In this document: piece by piece, positions 10,700-21,473 of the stretch
Layout: the number at the start of each line of letters is the position of its first letter
Position numbering within the stretch: position 1 is the stretch's first letter
Origin: Lepidodermella squamata
Lineage: Eukaryota; Gastrotricha
Assembly: GCA_047495785.1 (NCBI GenBank)
Contig: JBLDXI010000017.1
Span: 1,922,001-1,986,000 of the forward strand
Direction of reading: 5' to 3'
Length of the DNA stretch: 64,000 nt
Program-made: the position numbers and the translations under genes
The notes under the pieces: model-generated
What the model saw: only the letters and a program-made list of their open reading frames with translations
Databases searched by the model: none
What the model was told of the DNA's origin: nothing

Positions 10700-11487
10700 T
10701 GATTTTCGCGTTTCCGCTGTCCAACCTTCAGACCGCGTCAATTTTGGAATGATCGTTATTCATCACACAGAATGGAGAAACAACATATTCTATGTACTGA
10801 TTTAGGCTTTAGGCTTCAGGGTAGCAGCCTTGGTCCAGTGAATGTCACTATGCATGATGCTCCAATTTTTGGGATATGGCAAATTCGCATGGCACCGATC
10901 TGTATGTAGTACCTTGATATGTTACTTGCGGGGCAACACTCGGCCAGTCTGTGTTGTTCCGACGACAATAGTAATTTCACGCTTATTGTCGGTAGACATA
11001 ATGGCAACTTGTTTGGATCTTTGCAAGGTTCCATTCTTACGGAAGATATACGCGACAAAATTGACCTTCGTCCACTCGGAAGCGGGAACAATTCGGGTTC
11101 CCGTTTCATCGAGGTTAATAAAAGGTCGTTAGGGACAGCGAACTTCGCTGCTAAGGCTTGACAGTCAAGGGTAAACTGGCTGATGACTAACTCAGAATTG
11201 GGCACATCTGCCTTCGTCGATTTCGTCCCCTTTCGGCGGCTATAATTCATCCAGTCTTAAAGGCTGCGGGCCCAAGCCTTGCCCAATTCGACGGTCCCGC
11301 CGCGTGACATCACGACATGTGGGCACTCCAGGTTGACGACGGCTACGCCAACCACCTTTACAAGGGTCGTGTATACTACACTGCCACCATCTCGCAGCGC
11401 ACTAAGGTACTGACGAATCTTCAGATCAACTTTTTCGTGGAGATTTTTCGGTCGATCAGCCATCTTTTTCGATGACTGTTTCACCAT
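10700..11487 (-). pseudogene. Degenerate DDE transposase (Tigger/jerky/pogo-like)
   Basis: Fragments in several minus-strand frames follow the DDE_1 transposase order. From 11487: VMSRGGTVELGKAWARSL, then NYSRRKGTKSTKADVPN, then after a frameshift near 11110 NLDETGTRIVPASEWT, NKREITIVVGTTQTGRVLP and YPKNWSIMHSDIHWTK. The first catalytic Asp is in the NLDET motif. Stops and at least two frame changes break it, so no active enzyme is encoded. No terminal inverted repeats were identified. Its end near 10700 is approximate. Confidence 0.65.
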
Positions 11488-12161
11488 TTCGATAGGAGAA
11501 ACACCTTCGGCTATCAGTCGACATTTTACTGAACGATATGTGCTCTCCGCAATTTTTCTTCGTGGAAATAGGCGGGTCTCGGGAGGCGTTTACAGGCCCA
11601 ATCTCGATAGTTTTCGAAGTAGTTCAGGTTATTCACGGATGCTAGCATCACTTTGCTTAGAGTCCGAGTTCCATTTTGATTAGCAAAAAACAGTAAATTT
11701 GGGAAGAATACAGGCGTTCTTATAGAAGTTGTACAATGGACGGTCAATATCTTCTCATGCGAACAGTCCCCAGAACTGGCTGCCAAAAAGAGCGCTGCCG
11801 TCTACTTTGCTATCGCATACTTGACAGGGAATGTTTATCAAAATGCAGATGGCTCAGTTTTCATCGATGGGCTTTGGGTAGTTTGGATAGTTTTAAAATT
11901 GTTATGCCACGATCACTTGCGGCTAGTAAAGCCGGTTTCCAAGATATATTCTAATTGAGTAGCAGTTCCGAGAAAAACAAATTACCACACAGCTTCAATT
12001 TAGTCACCATCACTTGCGAAGTTTTCCAAAAAATCGCGGATTGTTTTTGTTTGCTATTTGCAAAAAAGTCATTAACTTTGTTTCATGAGCTCCAGGCCAA
12101 TCGTCTTTCCGTAATACGATGTCAAAGAGAGCAACATTTTTACTATTATTTTGCTCCTAGG
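11488..12161. other. Intergenic, possible transposon remnant plus tetraspanin upstream region
   Basis: The left part (11526-11786, minus) keeps an open stretch of 86 codons without a recognisable domain, possibly the N-terminal side of the adjacent transposase. The right part is the upstream region of the first tetraspanin. Confidence 0.3.
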
Positions 12162-13101
12162 ATGGTTAGCTTTACTAAATATCAGGCATTTGCCTACTTG
12201 TTCACGATAGTGGCGTTTAGCGTAAGTCATTTGCCAGATTTAATTTGAATGCATGATAGCTGGATCTTTTGTTTCAGATATGCGGGACATTGAACATCCT
12301 TTGGTCATGGACGATGCCTCATTGGACCTCCAATTTGATAGCTGCATATTTCCTGCGCTTCAGTATTCTGTTGACCGTTGTCGGTGCTGTGCAGTTACTT
12401 TTGGGCATTTTGGTCTTCATGAGCAGCTATTTGATAGATCACCACCGTAACTGCTTCATCGCCTTAGTTATGGGATCTTGTATTGTCATGTTATTTGCCT
12501 TGGTTCCGCTGAGCTGGACGGCAGCTCGTTATCCTGGCGACTTCAAAGATCAGTTGGCGGAAGACTTGAAGAACGAAGTTCTATTCAACAGCAGCGATCG
12601 TATTTTGGGAATGGCATTCAAAAAAGTATGTTATTACCTAAGAACTTTCTCAAAGTTCTTGACCACGTCAAATTTTAGTTTAATTGCTGCGGAGTCTACA
12701 AAGAAAGCACCTGCTCGAGAAACTACCCGCCGTATATTTTCAATGTTTCTGATACGACGAATGCTACTAATCTCAATGTTTCTGATACGGCAAACGCTAC
12801 TAATCCTAACCCGTGTGCATCCGGTTCTCTGCTCTGCGTTGAAGTTTACTGACAACTAATTCCGAGTTCATGAATCACAAATTTTATATTTCAGGGATGT
12901 TTGAATGTTATTTGGAGAAAACTGGTGGTACCTTACAAAGCTAGAAGCCGGATTTTTGCAGAAGCCTCAATGATCGCTTCGGTATGTGAACGGTAAATTT
13001 CGCTTTCTCGTAAACTTTTCTAATTTTAGTTGATTGCACCGATTTTCTTGTTATCGTCAATGTACCGTAATTATGGCCCCAAAAAGAGAAGTAATTTTTA
13101 A
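12162..13101 (+). CDS. Tetraspanin (copy 1)
   Basis: Five exons: 12162-12221, 12278-12625, 12679-12843, 12895-12981 and 13030-13101; introns 48-56 bp, all phase 0; 243 aa. Four transmembrane segments are visible at about 8-28, 45-70, 80-103 and 212-232. The large extracellular loop carries the tetraspanin hallmark CCG at about 139-141 (FNCCGVYKESTC), followed by further Cys (NPCASG, SLLCVE, GCLN). The cytoplasmic tail is short and basic. Tetraspanins organise membrane microdomains with integrins and other partners. Gene 2 kb downstream is a paralogue with the same exon junction immediately before FNCCG, showing tandem duplication. A loop region contains a repeated NVSDT.NATN motif with several N-glycosylation sequons. 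Confidence 0.85.
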
Positions 13102-14084
13102 ATTGGAATTTGATTCAATAATTAAATTGCCGATTTCTACTTCAGTTCAATTTGATTTCCGGAGATTCGGCCCTAGATCTGTGACTGCTACTTATATCGC
13201 GGAAAAATCTTACCAAAACATGTAACCGGTGATGAATTTCACGGCTGACTGTCGATCTGTGTTGCTCAAATTTCAAATATTATAGTCTCTATTTGCGCAG
13301 AATTAATAAATGATAATTTTGATATTTAATTTCATGTCGCTTATTGATCTGACACGAGGGACAGCTACATATTTTCGATAAAACGATTGCTATTTAGCAG
13401 GCCGTAAATCTTGCCTCACGAGTGTCACAAAGTTGTTTACGCTGTTCGTTTTGAGTGACGCGTATGTTTGTTGCTATTAGATTCTACACGAATGACCGAA
13501 AAATCGATTGCTATATTGTATACTTAGTCAAGGCTTCAGCGACGGCGCTGTTTATTTCATTATTATAGCCGCTGCCAGTATAGCCAGAGTGGCAAAATTA
13601 GCTGGCTTTGTATCGCAGAACTAGTCCGATGCTTATTGCCCCCACTCTAGAATGAAAGTTTAGCAGGTGTATCGCAAGAAATAAAAGCCAGCCTAATTTT
13701 TCTATTTAGTTATTGAAAATGCCCTGCCTGGGATATAGTATAGTGCATTTATATAACAAGTGACCATCGCTCGCATGACTTACGCACTATATTCCATTCA
13801 TACTCTATAGAGCAGGATTTAATTCACAGTGTCTGCAGGCAAATACGTGTTTTTGCCTCGTCTAGTAGTCGTATGAGTGTATATTGGCAGCATTTCACCT
13901 TATACCTACCTGACTCTTTTTATACAAACGCAGCCGCGCGTGTGGTTACGTTATGTTTTTCAGGCAATATAATAATTCCATGTGTTGTATAACGGCTCTT
14001 TTCCGCTGCGAATAGCACCATTCCTTATCGTAGACAGTTCTTGAGCATTTATTTCCCTCAGGTAAAAAAAAATCCGCTTTATAT
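13102..14084. other. Intergenic between tandem tetraspanins
   Basis: About 980 bp without recognisable coding exons, RNA genes or repeats. It must hold the 3' end of copy 1 and the promoter of copy 2. Confidence 0.4.
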
Positions 14085-16251
14085 ATGGAAGAAAATTACA
14101 GCCTGTTTGAGAAAGTTGCATTTCTATTCTCAATCGTTACATTTACGGTAAATTTTTCCTTTCCGAATAATCTCCAACAAAATGCGGTGTCTCGATAGTT
14201 ATCTGGCTGTGTGGATTTGCTGTGGGCCTGGGGCCTCGGCCGATGGGTGACTACACCGGTGACGCCGATTTTCGGCCCCCACACCACGTTACTAACCGCC
14301 CTAGGAGTTCTGCAGCTTTTCGTCAGCGCGGCTGTTCTGATGACGAGCTATGCGGTTGACGAGCATAGCAAACGCCGCCATGTCATGTTTTACATTGCTG
14401 TTCTAGCGACATGTTTCATCATTTTGGCCTGCGTGTGTCCGCTGGCGGTTTTCACGGCTCGGCAGCAGTTGGACGCGAAAGGCAAGCTGTTGGACGATTT
14501 GGCAGTTGAAGCGGCTGGAAATTCAACGGCTAGCATTTTCGAGATGGCTCATCAAAAGGTGAGAATTTTCTCGATTTTTCGAACTTTTTGTTCAATAAGG
14601 TCTGAAATTTGAGCCCAAAGTGGTTGATTCCTTGTTTCCTTCAAAATTGCCTTAGACGAATTATCTATTTTTACCTGATTTATGGGAATTTTAAATTTGA
14701 TTGGCTAACCTTGGATTTCTTTATAGGCTAGGTACAGTTATTCTTTTAGCGGTGTGGTGAGCTGTAAGTGGTAGCTGTTAACGGATAAGTGGGTTTTTGA
14801 AGCTACCCGGTAGATTTCATGCCACCAATTTTATACAAAAACACCCTTTTACTTCTCGATTTGGGTCAAATCGAAAATCGAAAACCCAGGCAAAATCAAT
14901 GGAATATATTCGTTCTATATAGGTTAAAGCGATCGGGACCAAGGACTAAGCAGGGCCACTCGACCTTGGCCTCATGGCTGAGTATGACTAAAGCTCTAGA
15001 TACTCCGATTTCGAAGTCAAATGTGTCATTTGAAAGCTGTCATCGATAGGAATCTGCTGGTGAAAACGCCATTGCCATAGGGTCCCAGAATCAGGGATAT
15101 TAGATATCTCGAGGCCTAAACTAGGTCGGCTGGTGGTGCCAATCGATGTGAAAGGAAGACCATTTTTCCAATTAGGAAAAAGGAGATTGTAGAATATAGT
15201 ATCAATGAATTTTCCTGTCGAATTTTCGTTCTGAGAAAATCCGTATTTTAATGTAAAATCGGCGTCTAGGTGACTATTCCGGCTAAGTTACCCTAGACCA
15301 CGGCACCAAAGTTTCCGGTTTTTCACCTGTAAAACGCCTCGTCGGATTTGTATTTATTCTTCGATTTCAGATTCGATTAAAAAATTTCATACAAAAATTG
15401 TTGGTAATTTTCAAGATATTAGGGTACCATAACGGCATCTTAATATTTATTCTCAGCTTCAATTGCTGAATTTTCTGAATGTCGAATTTTGCTCCTATCA
15501 CCGTATTTTCAAGTCGAAATCCTAATGTTTCCAATCCTCAATAAGAGATACCTTAGTCTAAGGTTACTTAGGCTAAAATCACCTTGTTATGGCTAAAGCT
15601 TTACGCTATTGGTTATATTTTCATCCAATTATAGTTCAACTGCTGTGGCATTGCCAATGAAACAACGTGTTCTCAAGACTACCCGCCGATTTTGCTCCAT
15701 TTTACCGATCAATTCAGCGAAGAATTGAACGCCACGATCACAACAAATTCTTCCGAAATTCTGTGCCCAAGCGGATCAGATAAATGCTCATTCGGCTGCG
15801 TCGAGCCGATCTATTACGAACTCATCCTTCCGTACCTTCCTATTGCCTCTTACCTGGCCTATGCTACCATTGGATTAACGGTTCAATTTTATCCTCAATT
15901 TTTTTCGTTATAATTTTAATTAATTTCTTGTATGAATAGGTGTTATGCCCGATTTTATTGCTGACGTCAGTGTTTCGGAAGACGATCACTGGTGTGTGCT
16001 TTAGAAATCGGAGGACTGATCAGCGTCGGGTCAATAAAACGCGGACTGATAGTGGCAACAGCAGTGGTGGGAAGAGGCGGACTACAAGTGACAGCACGCC
16101 GTCCGGCGTGGATGATTTCGACGATGACAGCCTGCCCGACTGCCGGCCTCTCACGAGTCACACTGAATCGTTCGAAATTAATTCGCCAAACAGCGATAAA
16201 ACTGCCTCATCTAGATCTAATAACCAAAATAGAGCCAATCAAAAAGTTTAA
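14085..16251 (+). CDS. Tetraspanin (copy 2) with long cytoplasmic tail
   Basis: Exons are 14085-14147, 14199-14558, 15635-15880 and 15940-16251, all phase 0; 326 aa. Four hydrophobic segments and the CCG motif (FNCCGIANETTC) at about 143-145 define it. The sequence after CCG closely parallels copy 1 (both have TCS..YPP). Unlike copy 1 it has a 75-80 residue C-terminal tail rich in Ser, Thr, Asn and Arg, a possible platform for cytoplasmic partners. The intron before FNCCG is 1,076 bp, about twenty times the local norm, while the equivalent intron in copy 1 is 53 bp. The last exon start (AG/GTG) was chosen because it completes the fourth membrane segment. Confidence 0.82.
14559..15634 (+). other. 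Exceptionally long intron (1,076 bp) in tetraspanin copy 2
   Basis: Bounded by AAG/GTGAGA and ATTATAG/TTCAAC, both in phase 0 with conserved flanking protein sequence. No exon, RNA gene or transposon was recognised inside. Most other introns in the window are 46-60 bp. Confidence 0.6.
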
Positions 16252-16520
16252 TTTTTTTCAAATTAGATTCTATCAATTTACAAGATCTTGTGTGCCTTGT
16301 TATATTCCAAATAAATGACGCTACTTGATATTTCGGAAAATAAAAAAGTTGAAAAGGATTATGATGGAATATATTTTGCTGTTAAATCGGGAATCAAATG
16401 AGTCGAGCGAATCGATTGCGCATTTCAACGAGTCGCTTTATTGCGCAACAACATGGAAATAAGATGCGACGATTTTAAATCAAAATTCAACAAATTTTTC
16501 GAAGTTTAACAGCAAGTATC

Positions 16521-17145
16521 ATGGCTTTCACAAAAAAGAACACCCGAGACAAAGACTACGTTTTACCGGGTCATCGCGACGTGCTGCAACCACCGAAATA
16601 CGACAAAACCTTTGTAAAATTGGATTTTATTGTTGTTGAATAATTTTCAGATTTTTTCAAAAGGATTTTGACATCGTTGATGAGTACACGAATTTTCCGT
16701 TCGATGGTGAGAAGTTGCCACAAAAGCCGAAGCCGGTCAAACCTAAATTTCGTCCAATCACTGCTGTAACTTTTCAGAATAAGCCGATTCAACTATTTCG
16801 ACTATCATTTTCTATTTTTTTCAGAAAGAGCCAGCCGCACCTCAAAATCCAGCTGTACCTGAGCGAAGTCAGCTGAAGCCAAAATCGAAACTATCGAATA
16901 GGGCCCATTTAAATGAGGTTCGAATCAATAACGATTATCGGTTATTTAGTGACATTGAAAATTGGCTCGACAACATGCCTGACAACAATGAAATCGAAGC
17001 AGTTGATTGGGATCCAACGTTGATCGACATGCCTAATACCGCATCGGAACGTCAAAATAAGGAAAGTTCTCAACCTATGAGTCGCATGGATTCTTTAATT
17101 TACAACGATCCCGCATCGGAAGCATTTTCGGAATGCCAACAATAA
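16521..17145 (+). CDS. Small basic-to-acidic protein, function unknown
   Basis: Exons 16521-16613, 16664-16765 and 16825-17145, introns 50 and 59 bp, all phase 0; 171 aa. The first third is polar and basic (MAFTKKNTRDKDYVLPGHRD), the middle is Pro/Lys-rich (KLPQKPKPVKPKFRP), and the last 90 residues are acidic with DIENWLDNMP and EAVDWDPTLIDMP. There is no signal peptide or membrane segment. Two RxxL strings (RDVL near the N-terminus and RAHLNEVRIN) resemble APC/C destruction boxes. This layout (N-terminal degron, Pro/Lys middle, acidic DIE-type end) is reminiscent of securin, but no alignment was made and the call is speculative. AATAAA overlaps the stop. Confidence 0.55.
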
Positions 17146-17599
17146 ACCTTCGTGAGGATTTTTACATATGTGATTTTCAACTTTTTCAATTTAATATCAC
17201 TGCACTATTCCTGAGCAAATTCTGCGGCGTAAAATGCTGACAGATTTTTTAAGCTATAATAAAAAAGGAACAGTTTATTATTTAAATGATGCCTTCAAAA
17301 TCTCATTTTCAACCATTCTCTTAATATACTTGTGCACATTTCATAATAAAATTGTCGGCATTTTCAAGACAAGGCGATTATTTTTTGCAGCGTTTTTTTC
17401 CGCCGTAATTCTTGCATGCTATATAGTTGCCACAGTCGACGTCGATGAATAATCATACATCTCACAGCCGTATATGAAAAAGTACTGAGGCACGTAGGGT
17501 TGTGTAAATAATCGTTATACTACAGCGGCTGGTATGCACGCATGTTGTCACCTTTGAGTGAGCGAATGATAAAGCAATTATTACTGGGTGAAAACGGTC
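17146..17599. other. Intergenic, tRNA upstream region
   Basis: No gene supported. A 72-codon open frame at 17234-17452 has AT-driven composition and no domain, and was not accepted. Confidence 0.4.
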
Positions 17600-17671
17600 G
17601 GCTCAGTAGCTTAGAGGTAGAGCATCTGTCTTGTAAACAGAAGGTCGCGGGTTCGATTCCCGTCTGGGCCT
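17600..17671 (+). tRNA. tRNA-Thr (anticodon TGT)
   Basis: A full cloverleaf can be drawn. The acceptor stem pairs 17600-17606 with 17664-17670 (GGCTCAG with CTGGGCC, including G-T pairs). The D arm is GCTTAGAGGTAGAGC. The anticodon stem pairs TCTGT (17625-17629) with ACAGA, and the loop CTTGTAA puts TGT at 17632-17634. The T arm contains GGTTCGATTCC. Internal promoter boxes A (TAGCTTAGAGG) and B are intact and T-runs follow, as expected for RNA polymerase III termination. There is no intron. Confidence 0.95.
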
Positions 17672-17838
17672 CCGCAAATCTTTTTTATTTTTATTTTTCA
17701 TTTTTTATTTTTATTTTTATTTTTTCATTATATATTTCTTGCATGATTTCTTGGGCATCACTGGTAAATGAGGAAATAATATTATGGCATGCCGTATCAT
17801 CTTGAGCAACGAATCGACGACAATCAGTTCAACTTCGG

Positions 17839-19096
17839 CTAGAACAAATCTGAAAATATTCAACTTCACCGCATATAACATCGAATTAGACGAATTTTCT
17901 CACCTATCACCCCGCTTCGTGCACTTGCGAGCAAGGCATCGACTGAAGTATTGCCTTTTGGTGGCGGTGACGAAAGCCGGCCAAGTTTGTAGCCTTTCAT
18001 TTCAATCAAATCGTCAATAATTCGCGTTACATCTTCCCGAGCTGATTCTACGCCAAACGCAGCAATCCGATAGAGTAAAACTGAAATTTTCAGAATGTGA
18101 AATTAAATGCAAACAGAGACTATTATTTTTTACCTTCCATAACCCTCATTTGAGGACCAATTAGGCCCATTAATACCGCTGCCTGCCGACTAACATTTTT
18201 CGTTTCAAGAATTACCGGGTAAATGTCACGCATTCCCAAAGTGGTATCAACATCAGAGATCGTAGACACGAGCTGTAGGCCATGGCTATCTAGGGGCTCA
18301 ACCAATTTAACGCCATTTTTGACCATTAAACTAGCAAAGTCCTCTTCACTTGTGGCATTCATGGCTTGCTTCGAGTTATCAATTTGCGATTGCATGGCTA
18401 GCTCGACACATTTTCGAGTAAGGACCATACCGATTTTAGGATTCAACTTTTGAGCGATCATTATTGCCTGATGAGGAGAAAATCGGCTAAGGAATAATCG
18501 AAGATTTTCCATTATCGCATAGCTTGAATCGTCCACTATCAAAATCCAATCGAATTTGTTTCTAGACTTGTATATATGCCTATATATAGGAAAATACATC
18601 ACCAAAATCGTTAAAATAGCCCGTTATCTTACTTCAGCATGAAGAAAGTCATGGCCGATGTCCCTTTTTCCGCCTTTGATGGAAATACGGCCGTTTTCAA
18701 GAGATGATCACCTGAATTGCTGATAAATAACAGACGATCACACCTTGCACCCCAAGTTTGTTTGATGAAATCGCCGTGAGATCGATGATTCTCCGACCTC
18801 GTCCTCACAAAACACATCACCCTAATCGAGGCGCGTAACACGTCCGCAATAGCCACTTGATCGGCGTAATTTTCGAGAATGAAACGGTTCGATTCTTCGT
18901 AGTTATCTATTACTGTTGTATTAGTCGCGTTATCATCACCGATTTCTTCGGAATTCGAGGCCGATCTAAATCGATGGCTGCACGTGATTAGAATAGGATT
19001 TTTGGCGATCTGAGGCAAAATGACACAAAGTAGATAGCTAATTGCTAACCCAACGGCAAAGCTAAGGTACGATGCCGGCGAGATATTATGTCGCAT
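17839..19096 (-). CDS. Divergent core-1 galactosyltransferase-like protein, catalytic motif altered
   Basis: Four exons: 19096-18633, 18579-18134, 18080-17904 and 17849-17839; introns 53-54 bp; 365 aa. Type II topology: a membrane anchor at about 8-28, then a lumenal domain with VMCFVRTRSENHRSHGDFIKQTW, the C1GalT N-terminal signature. The metal-binding DDD of the family (see the neighbour at 19271) is here D171-D172-S173 (VDDSSYAIMENL), and the downstream sugar-acceptor segment is not recognisable. Exon 1 ends in phase 2 at the same place as in the neighbour, so the two are tandem duplicates. The last exon is only 11 nt; it is preferred because a strong GTGAGA donor and TTTTCAG acceptor bound a 54-bp intron. 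Probably catalytically impaired; may be a chaperone-like or non-catalytic relative. Confidence 0.7.
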
Positions 19097-19270
19097 GGTT
19101 CAAAAAAAACGTTTAATCGAAAGAAAAAAAATTTACTTCACACATCATGTCAAAGTAAATGTTTGACTAATCGGCTTTTCGAGGAAATAATAGAAGCCAG
19201 GCATGTATATTAGTTATGCAAGAAATAGAATTGCAAGAAACACGGGGAATATCGATTAACAGTAACATAT

Positions 19271-20811
19271 TCAATTCAAGGGTTTGAAAGACATCAGAGC
19301 CAGACTGTCCGGCATTCCTGGAAGCAGGCGATTATTGTTCAGAGGAACAACCGGATAGCCGGGTGCATAAGATATCGGGCCCATACCAAATTGTTGGATA
19401 ACCATGGTAGATTGCTTATCAGCTGTTTGCATCTTCGTTGCTTTTGTTGTTCGGGTTGAAATATTACTGTCAACGGTAACTTGGCCGGGCGCATAAGATT
19501 TCAGGCCCATATTGAATTTGTCGATAATTTGGGTAGATAACGTAGTAGCTGGTTTTTGCATCTCTGTCGCTTTTGTTGTTTGGGTTGAATTATCACTCTG
19601 AACGGCAACTTGGCGCGGCCGACCTGAGAGATAGGTACTTAGCTGTTTGAAAATTTCAACCTTTAATAAAAATTCACCTGATTTTCTCAAGTTATTGTAG
19701 CCATTCTCCTTAAGGAGATTTTTCACAGTTGAATGATCAATTTGACCCTCAAATTTCGTCCCATACGGTCTTAGGCTGTGAATCAAAACTGAGCAATCGA
19801 CTGTAATGATTTTTCGAGAGAAATTGATAGAAAAACTCACAATCCAGCGTGTTCATTTGCCTCCCGGGGACGTGATGGAACAATGCTGAAGTTGGGCTGA
19901 TTCCAGCCGGGCCGGCGACGAACGGGTGAACATCGCCGCGCAGCCCGCTGAGTTCGAAGCTCAACAAATCTCGCAGCACGTGAACATCAGGCGAAAACGT
20001 GAAAAATCGCTGCCGGCCTTGATCATCGCGCGAATCAGCCACCTTAACGCCAAGCGCTCTCAAACAGTTGCCGAGTTCAACATCTTCCCCATCGCCCTTG
20101 GGTTCGTCAATTTTGCAGCCCTCAACATCGCCTTTGAACGCCTCGGAGCCGAATTTTTCTAAGGCCTTTCGATTTATCGCGTAGCCGGAGCCCCTGAGGA
20201 AACCCTGGATATGCCGGCCCATCATCAAAGGCTGGTCGGGGGAGAAATGGCTGAATAAAAACCGCATATTTTCCATGATCACGTAACTATCATCATCGGC
20301 TTTCAGAAACCAGTCGAACTCATCGAGATGGTTTTCATAGGCAAGCCTGAAATCAAAACACTAGTTTTTCGCCGATTTTTCAATATTGAATTTACTTGAA
20401 CATGGCCTTGGTTTTGCTCCAGAGAGCTGTATAATCTGAGTCGGTTGATGCGATAAAGGCGCCGATAGCATCGTCCTTTTCATCGCTAGCAAAGACAAGT
20501 TTATCGCATTTTTTGCCCCAACTTTGGTAGACGAAATCAGCCCGATCACGGTGATATTTCGCCGTTGTTAAAACCAGGCACATAACTTTGACGGATTTTC
20601 GCAGATAATCCGCCATTTCACGATTCGGCTGCTTCACTTCAATCACCGGTTCGATGCCATCACGCCTAGCGAAATAATCGACCAAGTAACTACGGCCTCG
20701 ACAGAATAGCGATCGATTTTCGATCAAGACAGGCGCAATATTCAATATAGCATAGCCGGTGATCAAACCGGAAAAAAGGCTTGGTATATTGAATTTTTCG
20801 AAAATTACCAT
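19271..20811 (-). CDS. Core-1 beta-1,3-galactosyltransferase-like (C1GalT) with repeat tail
   Basis: Exons 20811-20396, 20346-19841 and 19800-19271 (introns 49 and 40 bp); 483 aa. A Golgi-type membrane anchor lies at about 10-30. The catalytic domain includes VKVMCLVLTTAKYHRDRADF, FDWFLKADDDSYVIMENMR with D156-D158 as the metal-binding motif, and GFLRGSGYAINRKAL, all hallmarks of the C1GalT branch of GT31, which adds galactose to GalNAc-O-Ser/Thr. The C-terminal 130 residues are unusual: two imperfect repeats of about 45 residues, each with (T/S)TKAT.MQ and a Y-A-P-G end. The second intron is short (40 bp), so the tail's frame depends on it; without it translation stops soon after. Tail function unknown. 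Confidence 0.8.
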
Positions 20812-21106
20812 TTTTTTCTACAATAGCCAAATCAATCTTCTTTAGGTGCAGTTCAAGTCATTTTTGTTGGCTTTCTCTTACGCTTGTTAATTGTTAATAG
20901 GAATAAATTAATAATGAACCAAGTTGCATGGGAAAGGGCAGCTTCATTTTTAATAAGTTCCATAATATTATAAACCTCCAACAAGGCTTTCCGGAAAAAT
21001 GCAATAAAAAAATACGTCTTATACACGTGTGAATATGCAAACATATTATTTAGGCGTATTGGCGCCCATAATAAAAAGTGGATGAAATTCTCGAAAAATT
21101 TGAATT
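20812..21106. other. Intergenic, U4 copy 1 upstream region
   Basis: Contains the upstream element of U4 copy 1 (annotated separately) and the start region of the C1GalT-like gene. No other feature was seen. Confidence 0.5.
21029..21041 (+). promoter_or_regulatory. Putative proximal sequence element of U4 copy 1
   Basis: GTGAATATGCAAA, with the core TATGCAAA starting 73 bp before the U4 5' end. The same 13-mer occurs at the same distance before copy 3 and a related TACGTAAA occurs 72 bp before copy 2, although the rest of the upstream sequence is not alignable. The position is close to that of snRNA PSEs bound by SNAPc in other animals. Assignment is by conservation of distance and sequence only. 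Confidence 0.55.
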
Positions 21107-21250
21107 AGCTTTGCGCAGTGGCAGTTCCATACTCAGTGAGGTGCAAACCGAGAGGTGGAAATTGCTAATTGAAAACTACCCCAATTACCCGCTCTGAGGA
21201 CCTACGGGTCCGCTGTAGCACTTTCTGGAGCCCCACAAGGGGCTTTTGAA
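21107..21250 (+). ncRNA. U4 spliceosomal snRNA, copy 1
   Basis: Begins AGCTTTGCGCAGTGGCAG, the conserved U6-pairing stem II segment of U4. Then comes the 5' stem-loop with a kink-turn (AGTGAGG...CCGAG) and the stem I segment ATTGCTAATTGAAAAC. A central hairpin (GGACCTACGGGTCC) and a 3' hairpin (AGCCCCACAAGGGGCT) flank the presumed Sm site ACTTTCTGG. The 144-bp block is identical in all three copies. U4 pairs with U6 in the tri-snRNP and releases it during spliceosome activation. The RNA 3' end is probably at the GGGGCTTTT segment. Confidence 0.93.
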
Positions 21251-21473
21251 ACTGAAATACAAATATCTTGGCCCACGCCACACCGTACTTGACCACACAA
21301 AAATACTTGATGTCAGTTTTTGCGTATAATAATGACGTGAAAAATAAGAAAATTCTCACGCGCTGAGGAATAAAATGCGCACAAAACTTGATTACGCCAA
21401 GTTTAGACAGATGATTCGATGGGTTAAGTGCGGTATAATAGAGTAAACAACTCTGCTGCCTGAACGGAAAAAA

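Noticed and set aside
10842-11161. Two plus-strand frames of 80-96 codons
   Set aside because: Antisense of the degraded DDE transposase, whose motifs are on the minus strand.
17234-17452. 72-codon hydrophobic frame before the tRNA
   Set aside because: AT-rich, no promoter, poly(A) or homology support; likely chance.
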